This document shows positions 1-11,939 of a stretch of DNA of 64,000 nucleotides, in pieces. How positions within the stretch are numbered: position 1 is the first letter of the stretch; the number at the start of each line of letters is the position of its first letter. The DNA comes from Acholoe squamosa. Lineage: Eukaryota > Annelida > Polychaeta > Phyllodocida > Polynoidae. Position numbers and translations under genes: made by a program. A model generated the notes under the pieces. The model saw nothing but the letters and a program-made list of their open reading frames with translations. It was not told the origin of the DNA and did not search any database. Where the stretch lies: positions 17,525,174-17,589,173 of the forward strand of contig OX439042.1 of assembly GCA_949317995.1 (NCBI GenBank), read 5' to 3'.

Positions 1-247
1 CGGGTCAAAGGTCAGCAAGCCGCAATGGCGGGTGCCGAGACGTATTGATGTGAAAAATCATTGGATTCTTATTTATTTCAAACAATATGGAGAATTTAGG
101 CATGGCATGTCCATATAGGATATCTTAGGATGTTTCCCTGTTAATAACTCCACCTGCCACCATTGGATTTTATGCTAATGAGGTGTGCAAACATCAAGTA
201 TGTCGGACTCATTTTTCAAATCCTTCATGTACATTGACTTCTAGTAC

Positions 248-400
248 CGTTTGGCTTGGTATAGTGGACAGCGAGTCTGTCTCTTGCCACAGCGGTCGGG
301 GATCGATTCCCCATAGAGCCCTGAATGGTTTTAACGGGAAATGTATGGCGCGGGTGACTTTGTATCCTTCTCCAATTTATTAACATGTCCAGGTTGAAAC
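248..400 (+). repeat. tRNA-derived SINE (partial)
   Basis: Residues 251-316 read like a degenerate tRNA. A box A-like segment (TGGTATAGTGG, 258-268) is followed about 30 bases later by a box B-like GGGGATCGATTCCCC (298-312), whose arms can pair as a T-stem. The following sequence (AACGGGAAATGTATGGCGC) resembles the conserved 3' body that follows the tRNA head in several animal SINEs; that resemblance is from memory. No matching acceptor stem or CCA end is present, so this is not a functional tRNA gene. The 3' tail and target duplication are not defined. Confidence 0.55.
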
Positions 401-656
401 CTGTACCTTCTTGAAGACTATTAAAAGGTCTCAGAATGTGGTTATGGCAGGATAATGAACGTCAGTTATCAAGAAAAAAGCACTGTAGAGGCCAGAATCG
501 TGAGATAAGTTTTAATATTCTAAAGGCAGCAATGACCTTATAAAAGAGGCCTGAATGCATCCCTAGTGATCATGGGTAGCTTATAGGTGGAGCATTAATC
601 CATCATAGGGGTTGATAATTTCCCAAGGGTCACCACGATACTCCAATGCAACGGTA
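401..656. other. no recognisable feature
   Basis: Moderately AT-rich single-copy-looking DNA. I see no coding, RNA or repeat signal. Confidence 0.4.
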
Positions 657-900
657 CACAGAGAAAGAAGTCTTACTGACTTGAGGCAGATCCGGACACA
701 GACCTATGTCGCCAAGGTGAGTATGATGTGATACTCAGGCACCGTGACTCAGGTTCATCTGGGGTGACACTGGGGTGACCCCGGTATACTCATTGTGCCA
801 GAGTATCTCCCCAGGAACAGACTGAGTATGAAATCATACTTATTTTGGCCACATATGCCTGAGTATGGAATACAGCCTCAGGTGAGTAAGACTTTCTGTG
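657..900. mobile_element. palindromic MITE, family A, diverged copy
   Basis: The ends form an imperfect inverted repeat. The left arm begins CACAGAGAAAGAAGTCTTAC. The right arm, read in reverse complement, begins CACAGAAAGTCTTACTCAC. Both arms then contain ATGTSGCCAAR and a GAGTATGAT-like block. The family is the same as at 53535-53750 (near-perfect palindrome) and 34764-34905 (half copy). The left flank is TA and the right flank TG, so no clean target duplication survives. This is the most diverged of the three copies. Confidence 0.7.
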
Positions 901-2784
901 TGGGGACTCATGAAAAGTAAACAAACCAAAAAGCGTTAGAGGAATCACATGTTGTCCTGCAGCAGATGAAGAGGGCTAACGCGTTAGTCCCTGCCATTAG
1001 CCTGGCTAAAATGGTGACAAATGCTGAGTATCTTGAAAAGCAGTCATTCAGCAGAATTCTGACTGCGCGATAATGTAATTACCCATGTCATAAATACAGA
1101 TACCAGCAGGGATGACAGAAACAAGCATCACCAGGGGCCAGAGACAAACCAGCCGTATCGAATCAAAAATATTAATTTCAAATTCCCCTTGTAAAAACCA
1201 TCGGCAAACATGTGTTAGTATCAAAAACACTTGCAATTAAAAACTAATCAGTGTCCCTCCCCCAACATGCCTCTTTTAACCCTATCTGTTTCATAATCGC
1301 CCGGGGTTTTCTTAAAATGGTCAATTAGTCCTTGACTGAGCCTCTCTCTTTTTTGCAGTCAGAATTATTTAAGCTGTATTCGAATGCTCTTTTGTGAAGC
1401 TTAACCAACTGAAAGCTATCCTCTCTACTGTGGGGCTCCAACACAACCTACCCCAGGGCTATGTTTGTCAGAGAGTTTATAGGTTAGCCTCCTGGGGGGC
1501 TTTGGGTGGTTTGTTTTAGGATTGGTAGAGATTTAAATATTGCCGCAATCATTCAAACCCCTCCAATTCCTACCAACAAAGCAGCCATGAAAGGTACAGT
1601 AGCCTGGGGGGCTGGCTGAACCATTGCTCCTTTTGTCTGAAGGCAAAGTGATCATAGCTAATGAATACCATCCTACCTCCTCATCTCAGCCCACCTCCAC
1701 ACCCCTTCCTCCAGTCCCAGCCCTAACTATGAATCATTCTCAAGGCGTAATCAATATCAAAGCTGCATTGTAGCGATCGGTAAGAGTGAAGTGCCTGCTC
1801 AGATTCGATGGACTTTTTATGGAATTTGCCTGACGAGGCACATCAACCACCTGGGTATTACTATGGCGTCTGTTCTAATGATGCTCATACTCAACTTACT
1901 GATTACTGTGAAGCATTGCAATGCAAAGACAATGAATGCCTTTCGAGCCGTAATAGTCATTCATTGGTTTTTGCTGCGTTTTGTAAATCGTCACTGTACG
2001 TGGCCTTTCAGTGTTAGGAGAAACACATTTTTGTTGACGGTAGTCTACTAGTAATAAAATAGACTTTCTTAATAATGACAGATTCTATGCGCCTAAAAGT
2101 TGTTTTATCTAGGATTTATTATGTTTTTGAGGATCAACTGTTAGTCCACTCAGAACACCCATAGTAATTAGGTTTGACTATACAATGTATATCCGATAAG
2201 TGTTCATTTATTAAACACGATTGAGTAAATCTCTGGAGGTATATTCTGAACCATGTAGTAGATCTAAGAGATGGTACAAAAATACACTCTATGAAGGACC
2301 TGCCAAGAATGACCAAGCAATCTGACCCAATCTTGAACTAAGTTCAATACACCATAGGTTTAGACATGGGTCAACTGCTGAACTCGAGTGCATAAGTGCC
2401 CTTTTCATCTATTAAACCATGGGCCAGATTCAGATTCTTCATTGTGGTATATGCCTGTATATTTATAGGTAAGTGTATAAATTCTAAATTCACTTATCAA
2501 AACCCAGTTAGAGTGGTCAAAGTGAAAAGGCCCCCACACTCACTTCAATGCTCTATTATTGACCACAACAGCAAATATCCATACTACACCCCTTCAAGAC
2601 TGATATTGTGCCAATCATTTGTGCCTCAACAGTCTTAACTTTGATTAAATGGATTTCCCAAGTCAACACAATTCTACATTATGGGTTTTGGGGTTGATTG
2701 AAAATGCTGCTTGGCTTTTGCCTCGGAAATGGAAATGTTTACATTTGAACATTTAAAGACCGCATAAAGCCCCAGATGCATGCG
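901..2784. other. intergenic DNA, nothing recognised
   Basis: AT-rich sequence without a convincing ORF, repeat or RNA. Short ORFs here show no domain or codon pattern. Confidence 0.4.
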
Positions 2785-2860
2785 CCTTGGTCGTCATGAT
2801 GCAGTAATGAGTCCACTAGCCACCACCGCATTAATGTATCATGCTAACCCTTAGGGAGTG
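2785..2860. mobile_element. hairpin MITE, GGTCGTYATGATGCA family, remnant
   Basis: Contains CCTTGGTCGTCATGATGCAG followed by an inverted counterpart (GCATTAATGTATCATGC) and ACCCTTAGGG. It is a degraded copy of the TTAA-flanked hairpin seen intact at 58370-58494. Confidence 0.55.
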
Positions 2861-3681
2861 TATCAACCCCATTGGATGGACAGGATGCATGACAATATCA
2901 TCGCCATATAGGTTTTAAGTGTTTATTTAATGCATTTTAACTCTTAAAAGATGACACTTAAAGGGTTAATCATTCATTGCTAGAACATGGTCCTTATGGT
3001 GTGGCCAGTGTGTCTTTACTGGCACCTCTTTATTTGCTGCACACAGGTGATATAGCGTGTGGACGTAATGACTTCTCTTCTGGCAGTCATAATGTGTGTT
3101 ATAACAACATCATCCAGGTGATACATGAAGATGGTGAACAGGTACCTGGGAGATAAGCACACACCTACTGGAGGAATAGCTTCATTACCGTAACCATTAC
3201 CTCTGGTACCTAGCGGACTCTTCCACACAAAATTAGTGTACTCACCTTACTCCTACTCTCTGCAAAGTTCATTTGGCTACACATAGGGTGCGACCAAATA
3301 CAGTGTTTGTTGGAAGTAAATCCAATATTTACTGTAGTACTGGTAGTATCGGATAGATCCGCTGCCGCTCAACTATTCCTATTGAGGGAGCCTACAATGC
3401 CAACACAAAAGTTGGAGTATATATGTATAGGATCACCTTTAGGCATTAGGCTGAGACACCTAATGAGGCAAACTATTACTTTCTGTTCCTAGTTAGTTAA
3501 ACACCTGGTATAAACTTCAATTCCCACGTGTCTTTTCCTGGTAGTTATGAGAAGCAGGAAGGTCACCATACAAGGCAACTCTAAATGACATGCAATTATC
3601 ATGTACTGGTAACTTATAACAAAGCATAAGTGCAAGCAATTTTGCCCCAGCTCAGAAGTTTCCCAATTAACTTATATTCTC
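2861..3681. other. intergenic DNA, nothing recognised
   Basis: No supported gene or repeat. It ends at the oligo(T) tract that marks the LINE tail. Confidence 0.4.
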
Positions 3682-5640
3682 TTTTTTTTTTTAAAGTTGT
3701 TTATTGGGAATAATTACATTTACAGAGTAAGTGCAATTGAAACCTGGTGCCCACGTATTGTGGTAGTTATACCAAGCCCCCTTTATATCAAACTTCGATT
3801 AAGACAATCCTGATTATATAAAATTAATTGGTAATGGCCCTAAAACTGCAATATGCGTTAACAGTATGTCATTAATACCGTATCAAAATTTTTTCAGTAC
3901 ATTAGCGATCAATTAATGATGAGATGAGATGAGGATGAGAAATAGTATAACACAATCACACAAATTATTACATGAAGCAGTCTGGGTAGTCTTTCTTAAT
4001 AGAGTTTTTAAACTCAGATAGGGTCTCAATGGTTGTATATTTTGCTTTTAGTTGATTCCACCTGGCACAGGCTCTATATAAAGCACTTCTAATAACAATA
4101 GGTTTAAGACAGTGTGGTAGTGACAATCTTTTTCCTTGATGAAAACGAGTGGGTATATTTCTATTGTCGACTAGATTTTCACATTTTGACAGGGTAAAAG
4201 CATAGAATAAAAGATGTTGATCTCTTCTGTCAGCAAGTTCGATACATTTACTTGTGTTTTTGATTTGCTCTGTTGTCATGGTTGGATTTTCTTCCAGTTT
4301 AACTTTATAAACAACCCTTAAGGCCCAATTTTGTAGCAATTGTAACTCTTTTGTTTCTCCTCTATAATCCCTATCCCATACAAAGTCACAATAATCAAAA
4401 GTTGGTAATATCATACTTTTGAAAATATCCAGAGCAGTGGAGTTATCAACAAATTTTCTGATTCTAGCAAGTTGAAAAATTTTATGCCTTATGTTTTTTG
4501 TACATTTCACCCTATGATTTATGAATTTTAGTTCTTGGTCAAGTTCTATACCTAAATACGTAAAGTTATACACTCTTTCTAATACAGAATTGTTTAACAT
4601 AAATATGCTATTTTCGTTTTTTGTGCCATTATATAACATCCATTTAGTTTTTTTCTCATTAATAGTAAGTGAATTGTGTAGGCACCAGTTATACACTGCT
4701 TTTATGGCATTTTCCATTTCCAACGGAGTATTTACAGTTATGACTGCATCATCAGCGTACAGAGTGGTTTCAAAAGGTCCTACAGTGGGTAGGGAGTTAA
4801 TATAGATTGAAAACAGTACAGGACCTAAGACTGATCCTTGCGGTACTCCATATTTCAAATTATTTGAGGTGGACAATATATCATTTGCAATAGTATTTTG
4901 TGTTCTATTATTAAGATAATTTTCGAAGAATTTGCAAGTGGCAAAGTCTAGACCTAGAGCTGATATTTTCCCTAATAATTTCGAGTGTGAGACAGTGTCA
5001 AAAGCTTTTTTATAGTCTAAATATAGACAATATGAAGGTTTATTTAATATGATGTTATTAATAATGGTGGACAGATGTTCCGTTATGGCTGACTGTGTAG
5101 AATGTCCAGCTCTATATCCATGCTGTGATGGGCAGAGCAGATCACAATTCTTCATATATGTTTGGAGTCTGTTACATACAATCTTTTCCAGAATTTTTCC
5201 TGGTATTTGTAGTAAGCTTATAGGTCTTAGATCATTAACATCAAGCGAGTTTGCTTTTTTATGAAGAGGAATAACAGTTCCAGCTTTCCAGGCAGTCGGG
5301 AATACCGAGGTACGTAGACACTGATTATATAATACCAATATTATATCCGCAATGGCGAAGAATGCATCTTTGATTATAAATGATTTACAATTCTTTATAG
5401 CAGAAGGTTTTTTGATATTAATTCCTTTTATCATTTTAATCATGTCAACATAAGAAATATCATACATGAGGTTTGTATTCAAGATTGGGTTTCCATATGG
5501 TACATTGTTTGCTTGTGCTCCTTCTCCAGGTGGTAGAGCTTTTGCTAAGTCTTCGCCAATATTTACAAAGAAACTCTGATTATAGATATTGAGGAAAATC
5601 GTTCTTTCCATAGGGCCGACATGGGTTCTGATCTAAAGTG
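3682..5640 (-). mobile_element. 5'-truncated non-LTR retrotransposon (LINE)
   Basis: On the minus strand this reads as an RT ORF (5611 to 3968), then about 280 nt of 3' UTR, an AATAAA polyadenylation signal (3700-3706 complement) and an A tract of about 11 (3682-3692). A poly(A) tail and absence of long terminal repeats identify a LINE. In-frame sequence just upstream of the ORF start meets a TAG after a few codons and no apurinic endonuclease domain is present, so the copy is 5'-truncated. I could not define a target-site duplication. Confidence 0.85.
3968..5611 (-). CDS. LINE ORF2 fragment: reverse transcriptase
   Basis: A 547-residue open frame encoding the reverse transcriptase of a non-LTR retrotransposon, the enzyme that copies element RNA at the nicked target site. 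The palm and finger motifs are in order: RPISLL at ~129, GYRAGHST at ~165, the first catalytic Asp block LDYKKAFD at ~198, GVPQGSVLGP at ~255, the catalytic YADD at ~285 and the thumb-proximal YLGIELD at ~352. The C-terminal ~150 residues are the usual Cys/His-poor LINE tail ending at DCFM. The N-terminal endonuclease expected of a full ORF2 is missing, and the first Met is probably internal to the ancestral ORF. The frame has no stops or frameshifts, suggesting a fairly young insertion. The jockey/CR1/L2/Rex-like group is likely from motif style; the exact clade is undecided. It is not a cellular gene, and nothing in the sequence indicates its own promoter. Confidence 0.9.
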   Translation of the reverse strand: MERTIFLNIYNQSFFVNIGEDLAKALPPGEGAQANNVPYGNPILNTNLMYDISYVDMIKMIKGINIKKPSAIKNCKSFIIKDAFFAIADIILVLYNQCLRTSVFPTAWKAGTVIPLHKKANSLDVNDLRPISLLQIPGKILEKIVCNRLQTYMKNCDLLCPSQHGYRAGHSTQSAITEHLSTIINNIILNKPSYCLYLDYKKAFDTVSHSKLLGKISALGLDFATCKFFENYLNNRTQNTIANDILSTSNNLKYGVPQGSVLGPVLFSIYINSLPTVGPFETTLYADDAVITVNTPLEMENAIKAVYNWCLHNSLTINEKKTKWMLYNGTKNENSIFMLNNSVLERVYNFTYLGIELDQELKFINHRVKCTKNIRHKIFQLARIRKFVDNSTALDIFKSMILPTFDYCDFVWDRDYRGETKELQLLQNWALRVVYKVKLEENPTMTTEQIKNTSKCIELADRRDQHLLFYAFTLSKCENLVDNRNIPTRFHQGKRLSLPHCLKPIVIRSALYRACARWNQLKAKYTTIETLSEFKNSIKKDYPDCFM

Positions 5641-6374
5641 AACTCGATGAACCATTTCGTTAAATAAAAAGAAAAAAAAAATTCTTTCCTAATGGAATAT
5701 ATCATAGCTATGTTTCTTTCTTCCCAAGCCTGCTAGCACATCTCATTTGCGTTTCATCTTTCGATCAACTTCCATCAATGGGTTTTCACGTAAACATGAC
5801 ATAAACCACGCGAAGAAACCTTTAGATGTGTCTTGGTAGGCAGAGAACTATAGATTATCATGCGGCTAGCATACCATATCGTGCTCTCTACCTATGTACG
5901 TATACTCTATGGTACACATGTTCCTCATGAATATATCTAGGGTTTCTTGCCTCCAACCAATTTCCTCAGCTCCAAAGGGAACCCACGTACCCCTCCATTA
6001 TAACCTGTACCCTGTACCCTTTATACATAAACTATATAACTCCAACCCCAAACCACCAAGCCTTTGTCCATACTTTAACCCCCTGGTCCTTTGTTGTTCA
6101 TAGGCTGCAGTATGACAGGGTTTGGCTAACCCTGTCTGGATCATATGAGTGCTCCAGATTAATCTTCCTTTAGGGTCATGATGCACAAATGCTGGTGATG
6201 CATGATGCACTGCATTTGTGCATCATGCAGACATTTAAATCAGTCTAGTATGAGTAAAAGCATAGAGCAGCGCTGCATTGTACATGTCGCACTATGTAGC
6301 ATTTGAAGGATTAGAGAGGGCCCATGAGGCATTGAAAGCTGGTTTTAGGAAGAGGCCAGTGTCCGGGAACAAAA
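5641..6374. other. intergenic DNA with a short ATGATGCA hairpin
   Basis: No gene seen. At 6177-6229 there is a small imperfect inverted repeat with TCATGATGCACAAATGC opposed by GCATTTGTGCATCATG. It is a likely remnant of the GGTCGTYATGATGCA hairpin family. Confidence 0.45.
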
Positions 6375-6394
6375 GAGCTGCTCAAGAGCAGCTC
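6375..6394. repeat. inverted pair of GAGCTGCTC / GAGCAGCTC
   Basis: GAGCTGCTC (6375-6383) and GAGCAGCTC (6386-6394) lie two bases apart and can form a 9-bp stem. A third copy is at 6594-6602. This is part of the window-wide 9-mer family described in the findings. Confidence 0.8.
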
Positions 6395-6761
6395 CGTCCA
6401 TGTTATCACCCCTTCCATCTGTCCGCGCCCTGTGGTCGGCGCCGATAATCTCACCGTATAATCTCACCCCCACCCCCTGCTTTTTTGCTTTTTCAATTCT
6501 TCCCCCAGAGCTATAATCTTTATACCCTCCCAGCGGCCTAGTTGATATCTATGTTGGGCTGCACTACAAACCAGTGTCCTGACGCTTACCTTGGAGCTGC
6601 TCGGGGTTGGGTGAGCTACTCGGCAGGGTTCGTCGCCTTTGAAGTTCTGTGACTGACTCCCCTCAGCAGGAACCGGAAGATAGATGGAGCAGGCATTTCT
6701 GGGATCGGCTCCACCGGAAGCGAGAGGACGGCGCTGAATTTGGGAGGTGCGTCGCTCTGCG

Positions 6762-6861
6762 TGACGTCAGAGGGTGGCTGTCATAGACAGAGCCCTCATA
6801 TAAAGACCGTGACGTAATAGGTATACTAGCGTCATAATAACCTCCTTGACGTCATGACGTT
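6762..6861. promoter_or_regulatory. CRE cluster with TATA box
   Basis: TGACGTCA at 6762-6769, TGACGTAA at 6810-6817, GCGTCAT near 6830, TGACGTCA at 6847-6854 and an adjoining TGACGTT at 6855-6861. A TATAAAG lies at 6799-6805 between them. TGACGTCA is the canonical palindromic CREB/ATF site. The TATA-like word sits within the cluster, so transcription direction and target gene are unclear. No coding exon follows within 1 kb on either strand. Confidence 0.4.
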
Positions 6862-8556
6862 GGGGGAAACCATATGCAACGCGGCACATGCCTATAGGAT
6901 TATTGGCCGCTTGGGGGGCAGTTTAGTGAGCAGAAAGCTCGCCAGGAGGAGGCATCAGATAATGTTCTAAGCTGTACCTCACCAATCCCCTTCTAATCTT
7001 CTGTCTTGTCTTTGCACTTAGCGGGCCTTATTGCGCCTCCATATGCCAAATCATTACCCACCAGATAACAGAGATTACGCCGCACCCCTCATGACTGCAT
7101 GTAAGATAGGGATTGTGAAGTCGTATAACCGACCTCTGCTGGCATTCAGAAGCTAACCTCTGACCTCTTGCCAATAGCAGCCGTACCAACTAAACCATTG
7201 CATAAGCAACGACGTCCGGGATTGGCTGTCGCGATGTGCCTTGCGTCAGTGAGGTCGAAGGGGTACATCCGCCGCTGAATGTAACTGACAAAACCATGGT
7301 AACATATGGCCTGTTTGGCTGACGGATGCAGTGCATACAGTTCCGTCAGAGTTTAGGTAAAACTGACAGGTCATACATGTTGTAAACTATCGGATGGAGA
7401 AGCTGTCCACGCGACTGTCCTAAAACGTGTTCCATGTCATAATAAATATATGGTGTCTCCTAAACAAAACTGGGAACTACAGAGAAATCCATAACCTGTA
7501 AACATGGTCAGGGTGCCATTTCCCGAGGCTCTAATACAGCCCAACGTCAAGGCTATACCTTGGGAGTTCTCATTTGATCTTGACCATGCAGTCATAACCT
7601 ATTAAGAAATACCCTCCAGATTTGGTGCAGTGCTGCGCAACATTGATTGTACACACAATATGGTTCTAGTCACAGATAGTCACCATGCTGCTGACTTTGG
7701 GATTTAACAAAACTGAATGATTGGTATGATACATGTACATGTATTTTTATGCACCTTTATTAAACAGTGGCAGACAGGACTATGTGCATTATGACGACCA
7801 ATGTCCACAAGGTATTTTTCTTTTGAAATAATTTGATTGGGTACATTTGAATTACAAATGAATTTGTTTAGGTATGCATGTGTGTGTCCAATGAAAAGAA
7901 AACAATCATCGCCTAAGCAGATATTTTAGGGGAAACTGAATAACAAAGTACTTTACTTCTTTTGGCACCTTGTTCTATTGAGGGTGAATTCTAAAACCTT
8001 AACAAACCTGAAATTATGGAAAATAATACGTCAACGACTGCACAGAAACTATAAATAAGCTGTGGTTTAATAGGCAAATATCTCCAGTGGTTTATTAACC
8101 ATGGGAATTAATTTATTTTGAATAAAAAGGATGTTATCATTGTCTGTTGGACTACTCGTCGGTCAATAGCTAAGAGGAGTAATTCAAATAATTCAAATCC
8201 ACTCATCAGCACTACAGCACCTAAGTATAAAACGTCTCAAGAAAGACCTCTGGCAGATCCTTGAAATAAACAAAAATTAAGTACCTGGTACTTCTGAATT
8301 AACTCTGTGTGCAGCGCGGAAAATCTTAAACCTGTAGCACATTCTTGAAACAAAACAGAAAGTAAATACTTCTTGCAAAAGTTCATACACAGTCATTTCT
8401 CAGAACACATTCAAACTTTGTTTTCAAACTTACAAATAATAAGAGAAGTCCCCTGCCATATTGGCAACTTCATGTTTACTTTTCTAATCTAAAATACAAT
8501 CAGCCTCCTCAGTAAACCATTCAAGGTTGCTCCTACTTCAAGTTTGTTCTTTACAT
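6862..8556. other. intergenic DNA, nothing recognised
   Basis: The first 400 bases are CpG-containing (for example ACGACGTCCGGGATTGG near 7209) and may belong to the promoter-like block. The rest is AT-rich with no ORF, RNA or repeat that I can support. Confidence 0.35.
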
Positions 8557-9130
8557 CATCATGAAGCACCAGTGTAGTGCTGGTGAGTTCCTCTTTAGAA
8601 GTGTATTGATGAACTATGCCGCCCTTCCAGGGGTGTATTCATATTGTGGGGCCGTCTCAATGTATTGCAAATGCGGCACTGGTAAGTTTCTCACCATAGC
8701 TGTATTTATGCATTATGCTGACAATGGTCTCAGTTCTTTGAAGCACTATGTAGTCCTCAGTGGATGCTAAAGAGGACAATGAGTATACAAAATCAGTAGC
8801 CTTGTCGGAGGGGCTGCCAGAGAGTTGGGTATTAACAAGGTCAGGATAGGACATGTGGCACGCCATCAGGAGATCATGGCCTCCTTGGTAAGTCAGTCAC
8901 ATGAATCCCATACCCCTGTAACCTCATTGTATTACATAGTCTTATATCATACCATTAATCCTTTAGGGGAGGCATAATGCTTTATTGTATTATGCCTATT
9001 TGGCCACCCAATTTTTATGAATGCAGTCCTGGTGAGTTATCCTCCACTGCGTCATTGGTACCGCTAAAGCGTCATCAATGCATCCTTGCTAGTAGAGACA
9101 CCAGCACTGCATTGGTGCACCATGGCAGCC
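8557..9130. repeat. cluster of degraded ATGATGCA-type hairpin elements
   Basis: Repeated words such as AGTGCTGGTGAGTT, CACTGGTAAGTTTCTCACC, TGCATTATGCTGAC and GAATGCAGTCCTGGTGAG recur here. They match the arms and loop of the hairpin family intact at 58370-58494. At least three partial copies are present (8557-8650, 8660-8725, 8965-9130), too decayed for exact boundaries. Confidence 0.5.
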
Positions 9131-10394
9131 AAGGAAAATGGGCATGCATGGAGGCATCATGTCGCCCTTTGGCCCTTTGCTCCAGTCGGAGACACCCCAT
9201 GGGCCACCCCATCCCAATACATGAAGCTCACATGACGTCATTGAGCTGATCTCCGTGACAAACATGCTATAATTAACAGGGTTACGTCCACTATATATAG
9301 CAGCAGGCACCAAGGGATCAATCAGATTTCATCACTCATTAATTTCCAGATGGCAGTATGCAGAATATCATACTGAAGTCCATTGAATTGCTCGTTTGCA
9401 GTTGGTAAGTCTACGTGATTGGTAAGTGGCCATGGAATCTATTGGGGTTCTTGGAATGCCATAAGCTTAAAGTGAGAAATAGAGCATTTTGATTCCAAGA
9501 CACGATTTCAATGGTGTCAATCTCTGTGAAATGTGATTAACCGTCACGGAGAATGCATAAGGCAGAAACAGCCATTACGTTGGTTGGTTGAGATCGGAGA
9601 GGTCAACTAGATTTACAAACACAGCATTCTATGAAATAGTGCCTGAATTCTTGGTTCCCCTTCCAATTTTTTTTTCTAGCTTCTGAGAGCAACTTCTTTC
9701 TATATACATGACTTTGGGTAGTTGGAAGAGAGGGATTTCCACATTTTGGAAAAAAATATATAGTAACGTATAAATTTGCTATCTGTGTCGATCGGTGTCA
9801 ATGTTACTGCAATGAGACATGGATCTATAAAACGAAATGATATTGCTCTAGTCATAGATTTCTGCACGAACTAGTATTTTGTAGAAGGAGGAGACTGACT
9901 ATTGTTCGGAGCTTTAAAAATACAAATGTTTGCATGGCAGAACCTGCACCAAACGGAGCTTCTCCTTGGCTTTATGTGTATCTATCATGAATGACACAAT
10001 TCTTCCCCTTGTTGTATATATTTGCACAGGGGGGGACCTTTTGATTAAGCATGTAAGTGAGTTTGTAACAATCTGAGACATCTGCTCATAAAGCAGTTCT
10101 TTGGGGTGTTTTTGGTACACAGTATTTATCAGGTCACTAACTAGACTTTATAGGTTGGTGGAATGATAGATATGGTATTGATTGGGGCATAACTAGAATT
10201 GGACAGAAAAGTGCCAAAAACAGCAGAATTCCTGGAATGCAAACTAACTCCCCTGATTAAAAGGTCCTTTCATGATCAGAATGTCTGCACACTTAGAGAA
10301 GCTTTTTAATCTGACATGTTCAATTTCCAGTAAGTCTCAAATGGCAGAAACGAGGATATTTGGGAAAGTCTCCAAAGCTTGGAACCTAGGCTTG
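9131..10394. other. intergenic DNA, one isolated CRE
   Basis: A single TGACGTCA occurs at 9234-9241. Otherwise the sequence is AT-rich with no supported gene. Confidence 0.35.
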
Positions 10395-10870
10395 TATAAA
10401 GGTCATTAACGTCACATCAACGTTGATTCAGCATTGAATCAACGTTTGCAATTTTTGCATGTAAACAGTTGATTCAGGGGTGAGATACGTTTAAATTTGA
10501 AAGTTGAATCAACATAACCAAATCAACAATATCTAAACATCAGTGCTGATTCAATATATTTATATGTTGATTACACAAGGTTTCAGTGTTGTTTCAATTT
10601 TGATGGTTGTGGTTTGACATGTCATCATTGAATGAACATTGAAATCGATATCGTTTATCTAACATTGATATATCAATGTTAGAGTAACATTAAAATTTAC
10701 ATAATTATTTAAATTGTGACAAAATCAATGTTGTACCAACATTGAATTGAGAATAAAATGTCAATGTTCATATGTCAACTGTTAATCTGCTGTTGAATTT
10801 GTAATGGTTAACAAGACTGAAATGGAATGATTGAAAAAAAGTATTGAAGCCAGGTTGATCACTTATCAAC
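10395..10870. repeat. AT-rich degenerate repeat of TTGATTCAACATTGA type
   Basis: The block is filled with variants of TTGATTCA, CAACATTGA and TCAATGTTGA on both strands, giving many short inverted repeats. Related patches are at 22093-22140, 40370-40650 and 54040-54120. It is probably a decayed inverted-repeat element rather than a true tandem satellite; no period is regular enough to state. Confidence 0.5.
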
Positions 10871-10939
10871 CAGTTGACAACGTTGGGGCGCTGAAGCAGA
10901 CCGCCCAGCAAATTGTCGTGATTCCTCGTCAACCTGTGT

Positions 10940-11570
10940 GAAGTGGCTCACACATGTCGCTAGATGGAACACGGCGTCGCTATAGCACAAGATCACCAGG
11001 AATAGCAATGGTGGTGATCACATGGCCTCACTTCAGATGGCGAGGATGGTGATCACTCAGACTCACCAGGAATGGCGACATGAGTGATCACTCACCTCAC
11101 TAGATGAAACACGCACCTCGTCATAGTGCATGTTCACCAGGGATGGCGAGGATTGTGACCACTCATCCTCACCAGGGATGGCGACATGAGTGATCACTCA
11201 TCCTCACCAGGGATGACAACATAAGTGATCACTCACTTCGCTAGATGAGACGCACACCACGTCATAACGCACATTCACAACGGATGACAAGGATCGTGAT
11301 CACTCACACTCACGGGGGATGGTCACTCAGGTGATCATTCATCTCGCTAGATGAAACGCACACCATGCCATAATGCACGTTCACCATGGTTGGCGAGAAT
11401 CATGATGACTCACACTCACCAGGGATGGCAAGGCGGTTGATCACTCACCTTGCTAGATGAAATGCGCACCACGTCATAGCGCAGGTTCACAATGGATGGC
11501 GAGAGTGGTGATCACTAAGACTCACCAGTGATGGTGATGCTGGTGATCACTCATCTTGTTAGATGAAAAG
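10940..11570. repeat. tandem repeat array 1, period about 107-139 bp
   Basis: The phrase CGCTAGATGAAAC and variants recurs at about 10958, 11097, 11229, 11344, 11451 and 11558. GGTGATCACTCAC and CACCAGGGATGGCGA lie between the copies. Spacing falls from ~139 to ~107 bp along the array, so units differ by internal deletions. Confidence 0.8.
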
Positions 11571-11939
11571 CTCATGATCATCGACATTGGTAATCATGCA
11601 GCCTCACATCTGCCAGATCAATGTATGTTTTGCCAGAGAAGGTATTGCCATGTGTATCTTCCCTCTAACCACAGACAAGGTGTTCATGTAGATACTTCCT
11701 TATGTATTTATCCTGTAACCAGAGAAACGGTGTTTATGGATAGTTCCTTTTATTTTAGAGATACCTCTATCTAAATTCAATTGATATTTTCTCTATATAA
11801 TCTTGTTTAATTCAACCCTGAAGTATTACATGGAAATCAGTGTGCAACAAAGCACATTTGATAAGTATGTGACTTATACTTCATGCCCACACTTCCTAGA
11901 TAGGCTACATGTTGAACAGTGGTGCTGTCTCAACAACTT

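Noticed and set aside
251..316. Functional tRNA gene
   Set aside because: Boxes A and B are present but the acceptor stem does not close; it fits a SINE head.
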